In this document: positions 44,007 to 52,968 of the stretch, piece after piece | Layout: every line of letters starts with the position of its first letter | Numbering within the stretch: the stretch's first letter is position 1 | DNA from: Oscillatoriaceae cyanobacterium M7585_C2015_266 | GTDB lineage: Bacteria > Cyanobacteriota > Cyanobacteriia > Cyanobacteriales > Oscillatoriaceae | Direction: 5' to 3' | Assembly: GCA_015295835.1 (NCBI GenBank) | Contig: DVEG01000018.1 | Location: 1 to 64,000, forward strand | DNA: 64,000 nt | Made by a program: the position numbers and the translations under genes | The notes under the pieces: generated by a model | The model's input: the letters and a program-made list of their open reading frames with translations, nothing else | What the model was told of the DNA's origin: nothing | The model's database searches: none

Positions 44007-44057
44007 AAGAAACCCGGCTTGAAATTTTTATTATAGTTTTGAAGAAACCGGGTTTCT
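44007..44057. repeat. GAAACCCGG-type palindrome, likely bidirectional terminator
   Basis: AAGAAACCCGG at about 44007-44017 faces CCGGGTTTCT at about 44048-44057, forming a 10-bp stem around an AT-rich loop of about 30 nt. It lies between the convergent metF and OmpA-type genes, and its right arm touches the latter's stop codon. Confidence 0.7.
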
Positions 44058-44688
44058 AATTATAGATATCTCCCCGAAACTGTAACCGAAAAACTACTTT
44101 GCGATCGCTCGGATTGTCGGGTTCTTGCGCTTCTATTTCCCCCCTCCCCGCTGTCATAATTTTTTTACCCAACTTTTCTTTACTCTCAAACTTCATTGCA
44201 TTTGAGAAAATATACCGCGTTACTGCCAATGCTCGCCGCAAACTTAATTCCATATTTTCTTCATAGGAACCTTTTGAACTCGTATGCCCTTCTATTATCA
44301 CGCGGCTGATTTGCTCTTCTATTTCCCGATTGGCAAAAATAACTTGACTGTAAATCGGTATAAATCTTTGCAGCTCTGCTTTGCCTTCTGGTTTCAATTC
44401 AGCACTATTTTCGTCAAAAAGAATCGATTCTCTGATGCTGACATCTCCCGTTTCTTCATTCACCTGTATGGTAATATTGTTTCCCCGTAAATGCCCTATT
44501 AATTCTCCCACAAAAACTCGGCGCTGCTTTGCTATTTGCTCCCTCGCTTCTTGTAACTGAAATAGGGTAGTAATAAACAGCAGTGCGAAAAACATCAGTA
44601 AACTAGACATCAAATCACCAATAGATAGGTAGATGCTGGCGTCGTCATCAATTTCATCTCGTTTTGGCAATTTCTTTATATTAATCAC
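44056..44688 (-). CDS. ZorB-like MotB/OmpA-domain membrane protein
   Basis: The 210-aa protein has the MotB/ZorB layout. A short cytoplasmic N-terminus and one membrane helix (about 22-44) carry Asp25 in SIGDLMSSLLMFF, the position of the proton-carrying Asp. A linker helix (EAREQIAKQRR) follows, then a C-terminal OmpA peptidoglycan-binding domain. In the OmpA motif, the usual GHTD is GHTS (Ser137), while Asn145 and Arg151 are kept, so peptidoglycan contact may be altered. It overlaps the upstream channel-subunit gene by 8 nt, showing coupled translation. Cyanobacteria lack flagella, so a stator role in a flagellum is excluded. Confidence 0.85.
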   Translation of the reverse strand: MINIKKLPKRDEIDDDASIYLSIGDLMSSLLMFFALLFITTLFQLQEAREQIAKQRRVFVGELIGHLRGNNITIQVNEETGDVSIRESILFDENSAELKPEGKAELQRFIPIYSQVIFANREIEEQISRVIIEGHTSSKGSYEENMELSLRRALAVTRYIFSNAMKFESKEKLGKKIMTAGRGEIEAQEPDNPSDRKVVFRLQFRGDIYN

Positions 44689-46183
44689 GGCGGCGGCTCC
44701 TGTTTTCTACTGTTGCGTTGAATAAAAGCTCTATCTGAGTCTGACAAGCTTGAAATACTTGCTGCCAATCTTCTCGAATTCCTTGAAATGTTGCCGCTAC
44801 ATCTGCTATACTTTCTTTAAATGCTCGACGTTGTGCTTGTATTCCATTAACGCTCTGGTAAAATAAATCATGTAAGCTATTGTGGTAGTTTTGCTGAAAT
44901 TCTTCTAATTCTGATTGTATAGTTTGGTTGGTACTCAGCAGCATGCTGTTTATTTCTTGTAAACCTGCCAAGAGTTCAATTTTTGCAGAGTGTATTAAGT
45001 TGGATGCTTCATTGCCTACTGTCTGCAATGTAGTAGATTGTTGCTGAAATGCTGTATTGGCTTTTTCGATAATAGTTATCATTCTTGCATGTGTTTCCTG
45101 TAACATTTGCTGCTCTATTTCGGCTTGTGTGTGCAGAGTGGCTTGCAATTCTTCACGAATATTTCGGAAAGTTGTCGCTGCTGTTTCGGCGCTAGCTTCA
45201 AAAGCTGCTCGCTGTGTTTCCATTGCCCGAATGCTTTCGCTTACTGCTTTATGAATTTCTGTTGCTGTTGGCTCTAAAACTTTTTTTAAGTTGTCTGCAA
45301 ACTCTTCTAATTTTATTAATGTCTGCTGTTGAAAGTTTTGAATTGTTAAAATAGAATTGCCTAAATTTTGCGAAATGCTGCCTAACTCTAGAAAGGTTTC
45401 TCGCACTACTTGGGAGTTTTGTTTTAACTGCTGTGCCACTGGCTCGATTAATTCACTACGTATCGTCTGGATGAGGGTTTTTAAGTCTTCACTTGACTCT
45501 TGTTTTTTTTCCTGGAATTGTATTATACTTTGTAGGGGTAAAAGTTGGGTAGCGATCGCATTTTCATTCCCCCCTTCTCTGACTTCAGTTGTAAAAATTT
45601 GGTTTATATTCGCTATCAAGTGATCGCGTTTTCGCATCCTCAATGAGTCGCACCCAAATAAAACCAATGTAAAAAATGTGCCAGCCCCCAATCCCATCAA
45701 AGAAGTAGAAAAAGCTGTTTTCATCCCCAGCAACAGATTTTTTATCGCTGCCAATAATTCCTGAGAATCTGTCAAATCTAAATTTATTCTTTGCAGCCCT
45801 TCTTGGATGCCGTAAAATGTCCCCAATATACCTATAGCAGTACACAATGCTGTTATAAAGCGAAGGTTACTACGGGGCGAGCGCTCTAAAAAAATTGGAT
45901 AATTCAGGAGTATAAATTTATCCCCTTTTTTTTCCGGTTTACCTGTAGAATTAATTTTTAAATGTTCTGCCAGCCAAGTCAATATTTCTGAAGATAGTGG
46001 CGGATTTTTGCCTTTTTTAAATTGCTGCAGAAAAGCGATCGCACGTTCAATCTTATGAGATTGCGAAAAATACTGCCAAACAGCATAACTTTCACAAATC
46101 ACAGCACCTAAAAAAACAATAACAGTAGCCCAGTGAAAAGGTGTATTATCCCAAATGATATCCCAAAATTTAGTAATTCCCAC
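44681..46183 (-). CDS. ZorA-like MotA/TolQ/ExbB proton-channel subunit with long coiled-coil tail
   Basis: The 500-aa protein has three membrane helices at about 15-38, 108-127 and 155-178. The second and third carry the TolQ/ExbB-type phrases AIGILGTFYGIQEGL and LGMKTAFSTSLMGLGAG. Residues 190-500 form a long cytoplasmic helical tail rich in Gln, Glu and Ala, with duplicated segments (IRAMETQRAAFEASAETAATTF and IQAQRRAFKESIADVAATF, both followed by a related IRE phrase). A long tail is the hallmark of ZorA versus ExbB or TolQ. Its partner gene follows with an 8-nt overlap. The defence genes zorC, zorD or zorE are absent nearby. An intrinsic terminator separates it from ctpA. Confidence 0.85.
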   Translation of the reverse strand: MGITKFWDIIWDNTPFHWATVIVFLGAVICESYAVWQYFSQSHKIERAIAFLQQFKKGKNPPLSSEILTWLAEHLKINSTGKPEKKGDKFILLNYPIFLERSPRSNLRFITALCTAIGILGTFYGIQEGLQRINLDLTDSQELLAAIKNLLLGMKTAFSTSLMGLGAGTFFTLVLFGCDSLRMRKRDHLIANINQIFTTEVREGGNENAIATQLLPLQSIIQFQEKKQESSEDLKTLIQTIRSELIEPVAQQLKQNSQVVRETFLELGSISQNLGNSILTIQNFQQQTLIKLEEFADNLKKVLEPTATEIHKAVSESIRAMETQRAAFEASAETAATTFRNIREELQATLHTQAEIEQQMLQETHARMITIIEKANTAFQQQSTTLQTVGNEASNLIHSAKIELLAGLQEINSMLLSTNQTIQSELEEFQQNYHNSLHDLFYQSVNGIQAQRRAFKESIADVAATFQGIREDWQQVFQACQTQIELLFNATVENRSRRRD

Positions 46184-46226
46184 GCCGCACCTCCTGATGA
46201 TTTATATTCTCCATTCTATCAAAAAA

Positions 46227-46253
46227 TAAAAAACCCGCGTGAGCGGGTTTTAA
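46227..46253. terminator. intrinsic terminator between ctpA and the ZorA-like gene
   Basis: AAACCCGC at 46231-46238 pairs with GCGGGTTT at 46243-46250 around a 4-nt loop, flanked by A and T runs on both sides. It should end ctpA transcription, so the downstream pair likely has its own weak promoter or relies on read-through. Confidence 0.85.
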
Positions 46254-46275
46254 AAGTGATGTGGCAGGATTAAAT

Positions 46276-47568
46276 TTATTGAGAAGCCATTGGTTTATTT
46301 GGCGATTGCGCTTGCAACACTGCCACCGCACGGGCATAAACGGGATCGTTTTTTGATGTGATATCATTCGGATTAGAAACCAATTTTTTGCTTGCTTCTT
46401 CCGACATATCAACTGTAATATCCGGGGTAATTCCCTTGTGAGAAATATCTTTTCCATTAGGGGTATAATAATGAGCGATGGTGACAGCCAAACCTGAGCC
46501 ATCGGAAAGCGAGTGAACTGATTGTACTAAAGCTTTGCCGAAAGTTTTGGAGCCGATAATTATTGCTCGCCCATTATCCTGTAGTGCTCCTGATAAAATC
46601 TCGCTGGCAGAAGCCGAATTTTTATCTACCAATACCGCGAGTGGCAAATCTGTCAAAGCACTATTATTGTTCTTAATTTCTTCGTCACGCCCTTGACGAT
46701 CTACTGTTTTAACGATCGCACCTTTGTTCATCCACATGCGGGCAATATCCACACTTGCATATAGCAACCCACCTGGATTTCCTCGTAAATCTAGTACGAA
46801 GGCATTTACTTTTTTAGACTTCAAATCTTCGATCGCTCGTTGCATTTGCTCGGCTGCGTGAGCGCTGAATTCTTGTAAGCGAATGTATCCCACTCGTATT
46901 CTGCCTTCTTCTTTAACACTGTAGCGTACGGCTTGTAATTCTATACGGGCGCGTGTCAGCGTCACTTCAAATATTCCCTTGCCTTCTCGGGAAAGCTGTA
47001 GTTTTACCTGGGTGCCTTCTTTTCCTCTAATTAATTTAACTGCTTCTTCTACAGTCATGCCCTGAGTAGGTTTGCCGTCAATTAGTAAAATGCGATCGGC
47101 TACTTGGATTCCTGCTTTTGCTGCTGGTGAATTTTCAATCGGTTCCACCACCCTCAGGGTTTTAGTTTTTTCGTCTACTTCCAATTTAATCCCCACCCCT
47201 GATAATTCGCCGGCGGTTTGCTCTGTCAGCGCCCTATACTGCTCAGGGTTCATAAATCTAGTGTAGGGATCTCCTAATTTTTCTAGAGCTTTTTCCAGTG
47301 CCGCATATGCTTGTTCGCGAGAGGTGTAATTTTTACTTAAAAGTTCTTCCCGAACTTTTTGCCAATCGACTTTATTAAACGTGCTGTCAACGTACTCTCG
47401 GTTGATTATTTGCCATGCTTCATCCAAAACTACTTTAGGACTATCTTGTAGAGCGGCACGTACAGATGAACTTAAACCAGGAACAAATAAAGATATAGTA
47501 GCCGTCGCTGCGATCGCGCTACTAAACAACAAAGCTTCGGAAACCAGAAAGCGTTTTGTAAATGACAT
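46276..47568 (-). CDS. ctpA: carboxyl-terminal processing protease CtpA
   Basis: CtpA removes the C-terminal extension of photosystem II protein D1 in the thylakoid lumen, a step needed to assemble the oxygen-evolving cluster. An N-terminal signal/anchor (about 9-38) suits export. A tail-specific protease N-domain is followed by a PDZ domain (about 110-195, GVGIKLEVDEKTKTLRVVEP) and the S41 serine protease domain. The catalytic Ser lies in NSASASEILSGAL and the Lys in SKTFGKALVQS. Cyanobacteria have CtpA, CtpB and CtpC, and which paralogue this is cannot be decided by eye. I chose ATG 47568 over GTG 47574. Confidence 0.88.
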   Translation of the reverse strand: MSFTKRFLVSEALLFSSAIAATATISLFVPGLSSSVRAALQDSPKVVLDEAWQIINREYVDSTFNKVDWQKVREELLSKNYTSREQAYAALEKALEKLGDPYTRFMNPEQYRALTEQTAGELSGVGIKLEVDEKTKTLRVVEPIENSPAAKAGIQVADRILLIDGKPTQGMTVEEAVKLIRGKEGTQVKLQLSREGKGIFEVTLTRARIELQAVRYSVKEEGRIRVGYIRLQEFSAHAAEQMQRAIEDLKSKKVNAFVLDLRGNPGGLLYASVDIARMWMNKGAIVKTVDRQGRDEEIKNNNSALTDLPLAVLVDKNSASASEILSGALQDNGRAIIIGSKTFGKALVQSVHSLSDGSGLAVTIAHYYTPNGKDISHKGITPDITVDMSEEASKKLVSNPNDITSKNDPVYARAVAVLQAQSPNKPMASQ

Positions 47569-47574
47569 TGTCAC

Positions 47575-48063
47575 TTGTAAAAAATAATTAATCTCAACTT
47601 TGAGCTTGGTCCTATCTTATCTTTTTCTGTTCAATTCTTTACCTGTACTCTTCTCCCTTTCTACCTGGGTAGGTACAGGCTATGTCCATTGTTTCTATTT
47701 TAGCTGTAAACTGCCAGAGTACTAGCACCAGCTTCTTTTTGTTTGCGATAGTATTGTCTGTGGACTATGACAGTCTAATCCTTTCCCTGTTTGCTTTCGA
47801 CAGTCATTGTTTATCAAATTACTCCTTAAGTTTTAAACTATTCTAGCTTATTGCGATAATTTTTGCTCTGGTAATATGGTTTTTCTGATTTTAAGATACC
47901 CCTGCTCTGCCTTTGACTTACAGGTCATGTGACAGTTAGCTTTAGTGTCTACTCCCTACAGAATGGATGGGTTGGCTTGGTTTATATAATTGCTTAGTGA
48001 GACTCTAACTCCTTTAAAGGTATAATCTGTCTATTATACTGGTAAAACCCCTTTTTGCTAGAT
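47575..48063. other. intergenic region between ctpA and the next plus-strand gene
   Basis: About 490 nt between divergent genes, with no supported gene. CTATGACAGTC and TCGACAGTCATTG repeat a GACAGTC word near 47765-47805. Promoters for both flanking genes should be here. None could be assigned with confidence. Confidence 0.4.
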
Positions 48064-48918
48064 ATGGGGGCAACTACCGTGGAATCGATAACTGAGAACT
48101 TATTGCCCTCCCCCCCATTACCGCCAAATCAAGGAGTAAAGAATTGGCGGGGTTGGGGGCTGCTGCTGAATGTCTTAGTCGCCGTCGTTGCCCTAATTGG
48201 GGTAGGGTACCTACAGTGGTTGGGAATGCAACGCCCTCAGAAGAGTTTAGCAAATCAACAACTTGCTATACAACAAGAAGCCCGCAGATTGGAAACTTTC
48301 AAACACTTACCCCCACTGGGCTTCGACAATCTTATTGCTGATTGGATATTTCTTAATTTTCTACAGTATTTCGGTGACGATGCGCGAGAGACGACGGGCT
48401 TTTCCCTAGGGGCTGAATATTTCGATATCATTACTCGACGGGATCCCCGCTTTGCGGATATTTATCCGTTTCTTTCTTCTACTATTTCTTTCTATCTCGC
48501 CAACCCTAGGCTGGCTGTTGAATATATGCAGCGGGGCACTAGGGTTTTGACTCCGCAAATGCATCCTAGAGCTTTTCTTGTCTGGCGATTTAAAGCACTT
48601 GATCAATTGCTGCTGTTAGGGGATATTAAGGGTGCTATTCACTCTCTAGAAATGGCGGCTAAGTGGGGAAAGGGAACTCCCTATGAGGAATATGCTAAGT
48701 TTTACCAACAAACGGCTGATTTTCTTAAGAAAGATCCTAACAGTACTCTCGTTCGTTTTATGGCTTGGAATGATGTTTACTATCAGTCTACAGATAAAAA
48801 GATAAAAGAGAGAGCTAGACAAGAAATTTTGAAATTGGGGGCTGAGGAGCGCCGGGATGAGAATGGGGAAATCTTTTTTGTCTTTCCCCAATCACCAAAT
48901 CAAAATCGGTCCCGCTGA
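48064..48918 (+). CDS. conserved TPR-like membrane protein of unknown function
   Basis: The 284-aa protein has a Pro-rich N-terminus and one membrane helix around GLLLNVLVAVVALIGVGYL (about 30-50). A Gln-rich stretch follows, then a helical region with FKHLPPLGFDNLIADWIFLN, EYFDIITRRDPRF and other helix pairs like TPR. It is a conserved cyanobacterial type without assigned function, which could act in the periplasm as a scaffold. I chose ATG 48064; a TTG nine bases upstream is in frame. The next gene, a DUF218 protein, begins 10 nt after the stop, so they are an operon. Confidence 0.7.
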   Translation: MGATTVESITENLLPSPPLPPNQGVKNWRGWGLLLNVLVAVVALIGVGYLQWLGMQRPQKSLANQQLAIQQEARRLETFKHLPPLGFDNLIADWIFLNFLQYFGDDARETTGFSLGAEYFDIITRRDPRFADIYPFLSSTISFYLANPRLAVEYMQRGTRVLTPQMHPRAFLVWRFKALDQLLLLGDIKGAIHSLEMAAKWGKGTPYEEYAKFYQQTADFLKKDPNSTLVRFMAWNDVYYQSTDKKIKERARQEILKLGAEERRDENGEIFFVFPQSPNQNRSR

Positions 48919-48927
48919 GGGGTTAAA

Positions 48928-49626
48928 ATGCAGTTAAAAAATAAAAATAAAAGTTATGGAAGAATATTTTCAAAGGTTTCTGGTTTAATAGCAGGCAGGA
49001 TATTTGCAATTATAGGTTTAGTGTTAACTGTTACGGTGGTTGTATGGTTGACGCTGAATACGATAACATTGCGCTCGCGGGCTGATGGAAAGATAGATGC
49101 GATTCTCGTACTGGGTGGGAGTATTCAACGGGAAATCCACGTTGCTGAGTTAGCAAAACAATATCCGCAAACGCCGATTTTAATTTCTCAAGGTTCTCAA
49201 GAACCCTGCATTTGGTTAATTTTCCAAAAAGCCAGGGCTCCTATGCAGCAGGTGGTTTTAGAAAAATGCGCCCAGTCTACTTTTGGTAATTTTTACTTTA
49301 CCCTGCCCATCCTAAAAAGTAGGCAAGTTCATAGGCTGAAAGTGATTACTTCCCCTACCCATTTGCCTCGCGCCCAGTGGTTGGCACAAATTCTTTTAGG
49401 CTCTCACGGCATTTGGGTAGATGTGGAGCTAGTAAATGAAAAGGGGATTCCAGGGAATCGTGAGTCGTGGCTGAAAACTACACTAGATGTGACTCGCAGT
49501 CTGATTTGGGCTTTTATAAGTCACTTTTATCAGCCACAATGCACGGCTATAATTTCGTTGGTTTCTGTAGATATAGAAAATTGGAAACGTCGAGGTTTTG
49601 TCTGTGAACATCAAGCCCATTTGTAA
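48928..49626 (+). CDS. YdcF-like (DUF218) membrane protein
   Basis: This is a DUF218 protein, related to YdcF/SanA/ElyC, which act in envelope integrity or lipid-linked sugar metabolism. One membrane helix at about 24-48 places the domain outside the cytoplasm. The domain starts IDAILVLGGSIQREIHVAELA, a family signature, and ISQGSQEPC with VITSPTHLPRAQWLA follow. The length of 232 aa is normal. It lies between the TPR-like gene (10-nt gap) and a DUF429 gene (12-nt gap), so it is the centre of a three-gene unit. Confidence 0.85.
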   Translation: MQLKNKNKSYGRIFSKVSGLIAGRIFAIIGLVLTVTVVVWLTLNTITLRSRADGKIDAILVLGGSIQREIHVAELAKQYPQTPILISQGSQEPCIWLIFQKARAPMQQVVLEKCAQSTFGNFYFTLPILKSRQVHRLKVITSPTHLPRAQWLAQILLGSHGIWVDVELVNEKGIPGNRESWLKTTLDVTRSLIWAFISHFYQPQCTAIISLVSVDIENWKRRGFVCEHQAHL

Positions 49627-49637
49627 AATTAGGGAGA

Positions 49638-50462
49638 ATGAAATTTATAGGAGTTGATTTGGGTTGGATTTCTGGTGCTAGTGGTTTATGTTGTTTGAGA
49701 TGGGAGAATAACCAGTTACATTTAGAAGAATCAGATAGACTAGATGCGCTCGCTGATATACTAACTTGGATAAACAAGAAAGCCCCGGCACCAGAGCCAG
49801 CAATCATTGCAGTAGACGCTCCGACTATAATTAACAATTCTACTGGCATGAGATTATGCGATCGCCTAACTCACAAATATTTTGGACGTTATCACGCTGG
49901 TTGCTATCCTGCCAATCTCAAAAGTAAATTTGCTGCTCGCACAGTAGGATTTAGTAAAAGTTTAGAAGCTCTTGGCTTTGAACACGCTCCCGAATTAGAA
50001 CCCCGAAAATATGAGCGCTATCAAATAGAAGTTTTTCCCCATCCTGCTATTATAAATCTTTTTGGTTTAGCACAAATTCTCAAATACAAGAAAGGTACAC
50101 TAACAGAACGCCGCTCAGGACTGGGAAAATTGCAGAAATATATTATAAGTATTTTACCAAAATTAGAACCAAAATTGGAGCTATTAAAAACAAAAAGGAT
50201 GCCAAACTCGCCAAAAGATTTATTTGGCGAGCTTAGCGTCCTGAGTAGTAAAAATCTCAAAGCGGTAGAAGACAGACTAGATGCACTAATTTGTGCATAT
50301 ATAGCAGCTCACTGGTGGTATTGGGGATTAGAGAGGAATTGGGTAATAGGGGATCGCGCTGGAGGCTATATCATCATTCCGAAAACAGGAATTAGAGACA
50401 TCAAGATTGTGCCCACAAAACCAAAGCTGGTTCATAGGGACTACTCAGATAGGGGTGATTAG
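49638..50462 (+). CDS. DUF429 family protein
   Basis: DUF429 is an RNase H-like-fold family of unknown activity. The N-terminal KFIGVDLGW (residues 2-10) supplies the first acidic residue, and IAVDAPTII and EVFPHPAIINLFG follow. VEDRLDALICAYIA near the end carries acidic residues common to the fold, so a nuclease or related two-metal reaction is possible. The length of 274 aa fits. GGGAG precedes the ATG. The last 62 nt overlap the 3' end of convergent glgP, so the C-terminal tail (VPTKPKLVHRDYSDRGD) may be an extension peculiar to this strain. Confidence 0.8.
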   Translation: MKFIGVDLGWISGASGLCCLRWENNQLHLEESDRLDALADILTWINKKAPAPEPAIIAVDAPTIINNSTGMRLCDRLTHKYFGRYHAGCYPANLKSKFAARTVGFSKSLEALGFEHAPELEPRKYERYQIEVFPHPAIINLFGLAQILKYKKGTLTERRSGLGKLQKYIISILPKLEPKLELLKTKRMPNSPKDLFGELSVLSSKNLKAVEDRLDALICAYIAAHWWYWGLERNWVIGDRAGGYIIIPKTGIRDIKIVPTKPKLVHRDYSDRGD

Positions 50463-52968
50463 GTCGCACCCGCAGAGACAGACCTTGCAAACCGGAGGTA
50501 GAGTAGATAACATTGCCGACATATACACTGCGGTTGTATTCATCAGTGCCTTGATAATCCATAACAGCGATTTCGCCATTAACAATTTGACCCTTTTCAT
50601 CCAATGGTCCTTTATAAAGTTCGACTTGAACATCTTTAGGCTGGAGGGCACCGAGATTGATACAAGTTTTAACGCCGATAGTTTGATTAACTTTCACCTC
50701 TGAGGGGGCGGCGATATCGATAGATTCTAAGCGGATGTTATACCAGTGTTCAAAGAGATGCCGTTGCCAGTCAGCGAGTTCCTTAGCGGCGGCGTAGCCA
50801 TTAGCAGACATAGTGTAGTAGCGATCGCTAGCTGGGAAATAAGCGCGATGGGCGTATTCTCCCACCATACGAGCAGTATTAAAAAAGGGACAATTAATAC
50901 GGATAGCATCTTTCATTTTTGCCACCCAAGAGCGAGGAATCCCTTCAGCATCGCGTTCGTAGAAAAGCGGTATCACTTGTTTTTCCAGGAGCTCATAAAG
51001 AGCATTAGCTTCCACTTCATCTTGATACTCGGGGTCTTGATAGACTTCTCCGCCGCCTATGGGCCATCCTGTGCGGACATAATCTGCTTCATCCCACCAG
51101 CCATCGAGAACACTTAGGTTTAGCAATCCATTCATAGAAGCCTTCATGCCGCTAGTACCGGAAGCTTCGCGGGGGCGTCGGGGAGTATTCAGCCAGACAT
51201 CACAGCCCGAAATCAAAAAACGAGAAACATTAATGTCGTAATTAGGTATAAACACGACATTACGTTCCATACCTTGTTCTTGGATGAAGTGAATAATTTG
51301 TCGAATTACTTCCTTACCCGGCATATCTTGGGGGTGAGCCTTACCGGCGATTACGAATTGCACCGGGCGTTCTTTAGATTGCAAAATTCGTTTGAGGCGT
51401 TCGACATTGCGCATGAACAGGGTGCCGCGCTTATAAGTAGCGAAGCGACGGGCAAAGCCGATGGTAAGAATATTAGGATCTAAGACTTCTTGAGCCTTAG
51501 CGATTTCTATGGGAGATGCAGCCCGTTCACGCAGATATTTTTGTAGTCGTTCGCGTATGAATACTATCATTTCGGAACGACAGCGCTCGTGATTGCGCCA
51601 CAATTCCTCATCGGGAATTGATTTGACTCGTTCCCAGAGGGGATTATCAGATGGTGCCGAGGCCCAAGAGGGGCCTAAATAGCGATCGTAAAGCTCTTGA
51701 GTAGACTTAGCTACACAACTGCGGGCGTGTACGCCATTAGTAATTGAGGTTACGGGCACCTCATCTACGGGCAAACCAGGCCAGAGGTTTTTAAACAATG
51801 CCCGGGATACTGAGCCGTGGAGTTTGGAAACGCCGTTGACAAAGCTGGCGGTTTTAATTGCCAGGGTTGCCATATTGAAAGGAGATTGTAAATCGCCGGT
51901 ATTTTCCCGCCCCAGGGCCAGAAATTCTTCTCGTGACAGTCCGAAAATATGGGCATAGTGGCCCAGGTAGTGCATGATTTTATCGGGTGGGAATAAGTCG
52001 AACCCAGCAGGCACGGGAGTGTGGGTGGTGAAGACGTTGCTTGCTTTTACTACTTGGAAGGCTTGATGGAATGTCAAACCTTGATTTTGAATTAATTCTC
52101 GAATTCGTTCTAGGGCTAAGAAGGCGGAGTGCCCTTCATTCATGTGGTAACAGGTGGGATTGAGTCCGAGGGCTTTGAGCATTCGTACTCCGCCGATGCC
52201 CAACATTATTTCTTGGTGTATGCGCATATCCAAATCGCCACCGTAGAGGCGATCGGTGATGTCGTGATCGTAGCGGTTGTTGGGTTCTATGTTGGTGTCG
52301 AGCATGTATAGGGGTACCGTTCCTATCTGTATGCGCCAGACGCGGGCGTAAACGGTGCGCCCTGGATAATCTACTGCTATTCGTAGTTCATTGCCGTTGG
52401 CGTCTTTTTCTAGGTGCAGGGGCATGTTGTAAAAGTCGTTGATTGGGTAGTGCTCCTGCTGCCAGCCGTCGGCGTTTAGATATTGGCTGAAATATCCTTC
52501 TTGGTAGAGTAATCCTACTCCTACTAGGGGAATGCCTAAGTCGCTGGCTGATTTGAGGTGATCACCAGCCAGTACTCCTAAGCCGCCAGAGTAGATTGGT
52601 AGGCATTCTGCTATTCCAAATTCGGCAGAAAAGTAGGCGTAGCATTCTTGGGGTTGGGCTTTTCCTCCTCGGTTTTTGCGATACCAGTTGCGTTGGTTGA
52701 GGTAGTTGTCTAACTGGCGGACTGCTCTTTCCATCTGGGCAAGAAAGCCTTCGTCTTCTGCTACTTCTTGCAGCCGCTGTTGTGAGATGATTCCAAGCAT
52801 TAATACTGGATTGTGCCGGCTGGATTCCCATAAGTCGGGATCTAGGCGTCGGAATAGGTCTTTGGTTTCCATATTCCAATCCCAGTAAAGGTTGTATGCT
52901 AATTTCCGCAATGGTTCTAGTTGTGGCGGTAGGGATGGGGAAACGTTAAATGTACGAATTGGCTGCAT
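50401..52968 (-). CDS. glgP: alpha-glucan (glycogen) phosphorylase
   Basis: This enzyme releases glucose-1-phosphate from glycogen during dark metabolism. It is the short-form phosphorylase with an N-terminal DUF3417 segment (about 10-115, LEPLRKLAYNLYWDWNMETKDLF). Key phrases are YFSAEFGIAECLPIYSGGLG, HMNEGHSAFLALERI, and the PLP-binding GTSGMKASMNG with the Schiff-base Lys in the RRPREAS context. The length of 855 aa fits this subtype. Its stop codon overlaps the convergent DUF429 gene by 62 nt. It has a solitary position without other glg genes nearby. Confidence 0.96.
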   Translation of the reverse strand: MQPIRTFNVSPSLPPQLEPLRKLAYNLYWDWNMETKDLFRRLDPDLWESSRHNPVLMLGIISQQRLQEVAEDEGFLAQMERAVRQLDNYLNQRNWYRKNRGGKAQPQECYAYFSAEFGIAECLPIYSGGLGVLAGDHLKSASDLGIPLVGVGLLYQEGYFSQYLNADGWQQEHYPINDFYNMPLHLEKDANGNELRIAVDYPGRTVYARVWRIQIGTVPLYMLDTNIEPNNRYDHDITDRLYGGDLDMRIHQEIMLGIGGVRMLKALGLNPTCYHMNEGHSAFLALERIRELIQNQGLTFHQAFQVVKASNVFTTHTPVPAGFDLFPPDKIMHYLGHYAHIFGLSREEFLALGRENTGDLQSPFNMATLAIKTASFVNGVSKLHGSVSRALFKNLWPGLPVDEVPVTSITNGVHARSCVAKSTQELYDRYLGPSWASAPSDNPLWERVKSIPDEELWRNHERCRSEMIVFIRERLQKYLRERAASPIEIAKAQEVLDPNILTIGFARRFATYKRGTLFMRNVERLKRILQSKERPVQFVIAGKAHPQDMPGKEVIRQIIHFIQEQGMERNVVFIPNYDINVSRFLISGCDVWLNTPRRPREASGTSGMKASMNGLLNLSVLDGWWDEADYVRTGWPIGGGEVYQDPEYQDEVEANALYELLEKQVIPLFYERDAEGIPRSWVAKMKDAIRINCPFFNTARMVGEYAHRAYFPASDRYYTMSANGYAAAKELADWQRHLFEHWYNIRLESIDIAAPSEVKVNQTIGVKTCINLGALQPKDVQVELYKGPLDEKGQIVNGEIAVMDYQGTDEYNRSVYVGNVIYSTSGLQGLSLRVRPNHPYLSSPYEPALVLWAQS

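Noticed and set aside
44056-44688. Flagellar stator protein MotB
   Set aside because: Cyanobacteria lack flagella, no flagellar genes are nearby, and the partner has a long coiled-coil tail unlike MotA.
44056-46183. Complete Zorya defence system
   Set aside because: Only ZorA- and ZorB-like genes are present. No helicase (ZorD), ZorC or HNH nuclease (ZorE) gene lies within the window next to them.
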